Assembly (NCBI RefSeq): GCF_031082405.1
Contig: NZ_JAVHJU010000076.1
Location: 186,001-250,000, forward strand
DNA length: 64,000 bases
DNA from: Amycolatopsis sp. A133
GTDB taxonomy: Bacteria > Actinomycetota > Actinomycetes > Mycobacteriales > Pseudonocardiaceae
Direction: 5' to 3'
Under the pieces are notes generated by a model. The model made no database searches, was not told where the DNA came from, and saw only the letters and a program-made list of their open reading frames with translations. Shown here piece after piece: positions 54,001 to 60,000 of the stretch; positions within the stretch are counted from its first letter, which is position 1, and the number at the start of each line of letters is the position of its first letter. Position numbers and translations under genes: made by a program.

Positions 54001-57000
54001 TCGACCGGGGGCCGGTCGGCTTCGTGCCGCTCGAGCGACGTCCGCGCCGCCTGGTCGAGCCAGGCGTCGAGCCGCGCCCGGTCGTGGGGGTGGATTCCCT
54101 CCTTCGCGCTCTGCAGGCCGGCGGACCACGGTTCGCCGGTGTCGGTCGCCGCCGCGAGCGTGAGGCGCACCGGGATCTCCCCGTGCCGGGCCGCACCGCG
54201 GTAGCGGATCTCCACCCGGGGGACGAGGCCGTCGCCGAGCCCTTCCCCGAGCAGGCGCCGGAAGTGCGCTTCGCGCTCGGCCTGCGCATCCCCCGTGTCG
54301 CTCTTGATCTGCCCCACTTCGAACACGAACACCGGCAGCGGCGCGCCGTTCGCGCGCCGGGCCGCGCCCGCCGCCACCTGCCGCAGCTGGTCCGCGTGCA
54401 CTTCCGGCAGCTCGTTCGTGTTGCTGAGCAGGGTCAGCTCGAGCGAGGTCAGGTCCCGGTAGTGCGCCGGCGGCATCCGGTCGCCGTCCGGGTGGCGGAC
54501 CAGTTCGAGCCGCGCCTTCCCGGGCTGGGACGTCAGGAGGACCTTGGTGATCTTGACGTCGTGCGCGCCGGCGGCGGCCAGTCTGTCCAGCACCTGGGTG
54601 TGGGCGGCGGCGAGCCGGGGCAGCACGGTCTTCAGGTGCTTGCCGCCCTTGTCCGCGGTGGACAGGACCAGCCGCAGGTCCACCGGGGTCTGGCCGGCTT
54701 CCCCGCGGGCCCGCTGCTCGGCCAGCACCGCGGCCAGCTGCCCGGCCAGCGAGTCGAGCGCTTCCGGGGCCACCACGCCGGAGAACTGACTGGTGAAGTG
54801 GCCCTCCCACAGCTTCCGGGGGCCGGCGGCCGGGTTCGTGGCGCCCGCCGCCGGGCCCGGCTGAGCGGCCGGGTTCGTGGCACCCGGCTGAGCCGCCGTG
54901 CCTGCCTGAGCCGTGGCGGCGGCCTGCCGCCGGGCGGTGCGCCACACTTCGTTGGCCCACTTGGGCGGAAGTGCGAAGCCGGAGAGCCGCTGGACGTCCG
55001 GTGCGGTGACCGGGCGGCCGGTGCCCGGGTGCCGCACCCCTTCCATGTCGCGCATCCACGCCCGCACCAGGTCCCAGACGGGGCCGGTCCGGCGGGTCTC
55101 CCCGATCGGCTCCGCGTACTCCGGCGGCAGCTGGGGAAGGACCTCGTCGAACCGGCTGCGCCACGTCTGCGAGCCGTCCCAGGCCGTCGGCCGCCAGGTG
55201 CGCAGCTGATCGAGGACCGCGGCGCCCGCTTCCGCGCTGCTGCCGCCGGGCTCTTCGCCCGCGTCGCTGCGGGCACCGCGTGCCCCGCGGGTCCGCGGTG
55301 CACCGACGCTCGCGGCCAGCTCCCGCGCCAGGTCGGTGACCCGGTCTTCGGCCTGGGGAACGTCGAGGCCGGCGACGTGGTCCTGGACGCGGCGGGCGGC
55401 GACGATGGTGCGGAACACGCGGTCGCGGGCGACGAGGTCGCGTTGCGCGGGGCTCACCGGGGCGATGAACGTCTGGGTCTGGTAGGCGTCCGACAACAGC
55501 TGCCCGGCACGCACGGACAGCGCGCCGACCACGGACGCGGGCAGCTTCGACGCCCCGAGCACGTCCCGCGCGCGCTGCCACTGCGCCGCCACGTCCGCGG
55601 GCAGCGCCCGGGCCACCCCGGGGAGCAGCTGCCCGGTGCTCACCCCATCGGCGCCGGCGACGGCACCGTCTTCGGCGAGCACAACACCGTCACCGGCGAG
55701 GTCTCGCGCGAGTTCCGGCAGTGTCGAGTCCGGCAGTGTCGATTCCGGCAGTGTCGATTCCGGCAGCGTCGATCCCGGGGCCGCCGCGTGGGTGAAGCGC
55801 TCGTCGAGGTCGTCCGGTGCCCCGGTCGGGTGGTCCAGCCAGGTCTGCCACTCCGCACGGACGTCGTGCCCCGCCCCACGGCCGGTGCGCAACCCACCGA
55901 ACCGGTCCTCGAACCCCTCCTCGCGAGCGGCGACGAACTCGTCGTGGATCCGCTCGACGGCCGCCTCCGGCAGCACCGCGTCCGGGTTCGCCGCCCGCCA
56001 CCCCGCGAACCGCTGCGCGAACTCCCGCTCGGCCGCGTGGAGCGCACCGGCGAGGCCTTCGTGGTAGGTGAGCTCGATCGGCTCCCGCCGCTGATCTTCG
56101 TCCCGGTCGACGAAGCCGGCCTGCGACGTCGTCGTGGCCGCTTGGGCGAACCGCTCGTCGAGCCCCGCCACGCCGGCCGGGTCGGTCAGCCAGGACTGCC
56201 ACGCCGCGCGGACGTCCTGCCCCGCACCACGGCCGGTGCGCAGCGAACCGAACCGGTCCTCGAAGCCTTGTTCCCGGCCCGCGACGAACTCGTCGTGGAT
56301 CCGCTCGACGGCCGCCTCCGGCAGCACCGCGTCCGGGTTCGCCGCCCGCCACCCCGCCAACCGCTGCGCGAACTCACCCTCGGCCGCGTTCAACGCACCG
56401 GCGAGCCCCTCGTGGTAGGTCAGCTCGATCGGCTCGCCGGGCCGGGCGTTCGGATGTTCCGGCGGCCGGGTTTCCGGCGCGCCGTCCCGCGTGCCGGTGC
56501 CGGTGCCGGGGCCGGCGGGCGGGGCGTTCGGCCGGCCCGTACCCAGGTCGACGGTCGGGTGCCCGGAGTTGGGCTGCAGCGGGGCCACCAGGTCGCGCAG
56601 CTGCTGTTCGGCCGCGGCCAGGGCCGGGGTGTCGCCGGCGGCGAGCGCGTCGGTGTACTTGATCACCACCTGCTGCACGTCCGGGTGCCGCGACAGCTGG
56701 TAGATCTCGTCCTTCGGCGACGAGTAGTACACGACCTCGCCGCCGCCCCCGCTGCGGCCGGCCCGGTTTTCGGCCTGCACGTCGATGTCGGCGGAGATCT
56801 CCGAGTGCGCGGTGACCCGCACGAACAGGTCACCCCGCGCCTTGGCCTCCGCGGTGGTGGTGATGTCGACCCCGCGCGCGCCCTGCATGTTGATCACCAG
56901 GACCTTGCCCGGCGCGCCGGCCGCGTCGATGATCCCCTTGAACGCCTCGTCGAGGTTCTTGCCCTGTTCCAGCTGCCACTTCGCGTCGATCGCCTCGTGC

Positions 57001-60000
57001 TCGACCTTCAGCTCGGCGAGCAGTGCCGACACCGCGGCCACCTGGTCGTTGCGGGTGGCCAGGATCAGCTGCGGCTGCCGGGTTCCGTCCGGCGACTGCA
57101 TCGCCCGGACGTCGCGGGCCAGCTGCGCGAGTTTGGCGGATTCGTCGGCGGCGACGACGTCGGCGGACTTCTTCAGCCGCGACTCGTAGTAGCGCGGCAT
57201 GTCTTCGACCACCGCGGACATGCCCTTGCCAGCGAACTCCTCGCCGTGGCCGTTGGCCGTGCCCGACGCCCCGGTCTTCTGCCCGTACTCCTTTTTGGAC
57301 AGCAGCTCGTGCGCGGTGACGCTCTTGCTGCCGGCCGAGTCGCTGCGGATCTGCAGGCCGTGCGCGAACTCCACCGCCTGCGCGAGCCCGCCGTTCCACC
57401 GGCTCTCGGAGCTGGTCTCCGGGTTGAACAGCACGTTGTGGGTGGTCTGGTCGATGATGTAGATCTTGCCTTCGTGCTGCACGTAGTGCACGTTCTCGCG
57501 GTATTCCCACTTGGCCGCCGCGGCCATGTCGATCCGCGAAACCTCCTCCTCGGTGAGGGGACGGCCGAGCAGCAGTTCCACCTTTTCCCGGCCGGGCCCG
57601 CTCAGCCGGGCGGGACCGCCCGCCTGGCCTTCCCGGCGCCCGAAGTCCGCCGTGTCCAGCCAGCCGCTGTCCACGCCGTCACGCACCAGGTCGTGCGCCC
57701 ACTCGACGTGCGCGCGAACCTCCGGTGTGGCTTCGCCCTGCACGCCTTCGCTCAGGATGTACTGCGAGTTCGAATAGACCAGTGCCTCGTCGATCTCGTC
57801 GATGCTGACCGTCAGCACCGTCGGGTCGCCGGGGTTCTTCTGCCCCGGCAGGGTTTCGTGCCGCAGGTAGGTGAAGCCGACGTCTTCGGCCGTGCCGAGG
57901 TAGACCGTCGGGCGGCCGTCGCGCGGCCCCGGCGGCGGCTTGTCGGGGTTCAGCCGGTGCACGTCGATCCCCAGCACCGACATCAGATCCAGGTAGTGCG
58001 GCAGTTCCCGGTCGGCCAGGTTCCCCCGCGTGGTGGTGACCTGCACGCCGTCGACGTCCGGGCGCGCGGCGTTCACGGCCGCGTGGGCGAAGAAGAGCCA
58101 CGACTTCCCCTCGCCGGCGGCCATGTTCACCACCTGGCCCTTGCCGAAGGCGTGCACCGCCGACACCTGCGTCCACCGCAGGGCGATCCCGTTGCGGCGC
58201 CGGATCAGCTCGAACACCGCCGCGAACGCGTCCGCCTCCGGGCCCCGCGAGTACAGCTGCGCCAGTTCGGCGTCGCCGATTTCGGTCAGCTTCCGGTGGC
58301 CGGGGACCTCCGGGCCGGAGCGCGCGGCGATGTCCCACAGCGTCCGGGCCGCGTCGTGCGCCTTGTTCGCGCCGGCCAGCCAGCCCTCGTACGCCACCGC
58401 GCCGGTGCCGTGCTCGGTCCACCCGCCGCCTTCGGCGGGCACGAACACGCGCGGCTGCGGCAGCCACTTCCCGGCGTCGTCCTTCAGCTGCCGGTAGGCC
58501 ACGACTTTCTCCGCGTCGCTGTGGCGGTCGACGACCTTTTCGCTCTCCGGCGGCAATTCGGCCAGCAGCGACCCGTCCGGGCGGTGCAGCGGTTCGACCG
58601 CGTCGGTCTTGCGCGCCCGGACCTCCCCGGGCCGCGTCCGCGGCGGCGACCAGCCGCCGTCGAGGCCGCGTTCGAAGCTGACCCCGTTCCCCAGCACAAC
58701 GTGCCGGACGTCGCCGCTCGCGTCGAACACGGCCAGCGCCCCTTCGGGCACCTCCGTCCGCTCGCCGCCGCGCTCCAGCACCCCGGGGGCCTCGGCGCGG
58801 TACCACCCGTCGGCGCCGCGCGTCCACGCCGTGCCCAGCGCCGAGGACCGGTTCGGCCACACCACACCCCCCGACGGGTCCGCGACCACGGTGGGTCGCT
58901 TCGGCGCCGGCGTCGGGTCCGGGGCTTCGGCGCGGGTGTCCCGGATGGCGGCGTCGATCGCCGCGAGGTCCGCGGCCCGCAGCCGCCCGTTCCCGTCCAC
59001 CCCGGCGAGCGACAGCAGTTTTTCCACCGCGGCGTCGAGGTCCCCGGGCCGCCAGGTGAGCTGACCGTCCCGCGCGGTTCCGTCCACCTCGACGGGCACC
59101 CGCCGGGAGCCATCGTGCTCCCACCCGGGCCGCGGCGGCCCGTTCGGCGTCGCCGCATCGACGACGACGTGCAGCCGGGCCCCGTCCCCGAACCGGTGCC
59201 GCCCGTTGACCCGTTCGTCGAGCAGCCGCTGCACCCCGTCGGCCAGCGCCCGCCGCGCGCCGGCGTCGACCCGTCCCGAGGAGGAGACGAGGTCGACGGG
59301 CACGGAGATCTCCCGCACCCACTGGTTCGGCGCCACCTGCCCGCGCCGCACGTCGAACCGCAGCGGCGACACGGTGGTCCCACCGGAGGCGACCCGTTCC
59401 CCCCGGTGCCGGGTGGCGGGAACGGACTCCCGCACGGCCGACCAGCCGGCGGCGGGTGGGTTGCCGGCGGGCGGGTGGCCCTCGTGCCCGGCCGGTCCGG
59501 GTCGGCCGGCGGCAAGCTGAGCGGCCACGACGGCGGCTTGGGCATCGGCGGGATCGGTGTTGGGGTCGTCTTTCCCGGGCCGGTGGGGTTGCGCCGGGCC
59601 GGAGTCGGTGCGCGGGAGCTGAGAGGGGCGCGTGGCGGGATCGGTCCCGTTGTGCCGTTCGGACGGCCGGGGGCCGTCGCTGTGACTGGGGCGCGCGGTC
59701 TCGGTGGTGGGGCGGGTTGAGTCCGTGGTGTTCGGGCGGGCGGTGTCGGTGGGCGGGCGGGTCGAGTCGGTTGTGGTCGGGCGGCCGGCGTCGGCGGGCG
59801 GGCGGACCGGGTCGATCGTGGTCGGACGGGCGGTGTCGGCGGGCGGGCGGGCCGAGTCGGTCGTGTTCGGACGGGCGGCGTCGGCAGGCGAGCGAACCGG
59901 GTCAGTCGTGCTTGGGCGGCCGGCGTCATTCGTGGTCGGCCGACCTGCTTCGGCGCCCGGGCGCGCCGAGTCGCTTCCGCCTGGGCGCGCGGTGTCGGCG

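Noticed and set aside
15042..59720. A 14,892-codon open frame on the plus strand, antisense to the giant gene
   Set aside because: Its composition is Arg/Gly/Ala/Pro/Val-rich low-complexity without any motif. It reflects the G/C third-position bias of the minus-strand gene. The minus frame has a ribosome binding site, catalytic motifs and operon context.
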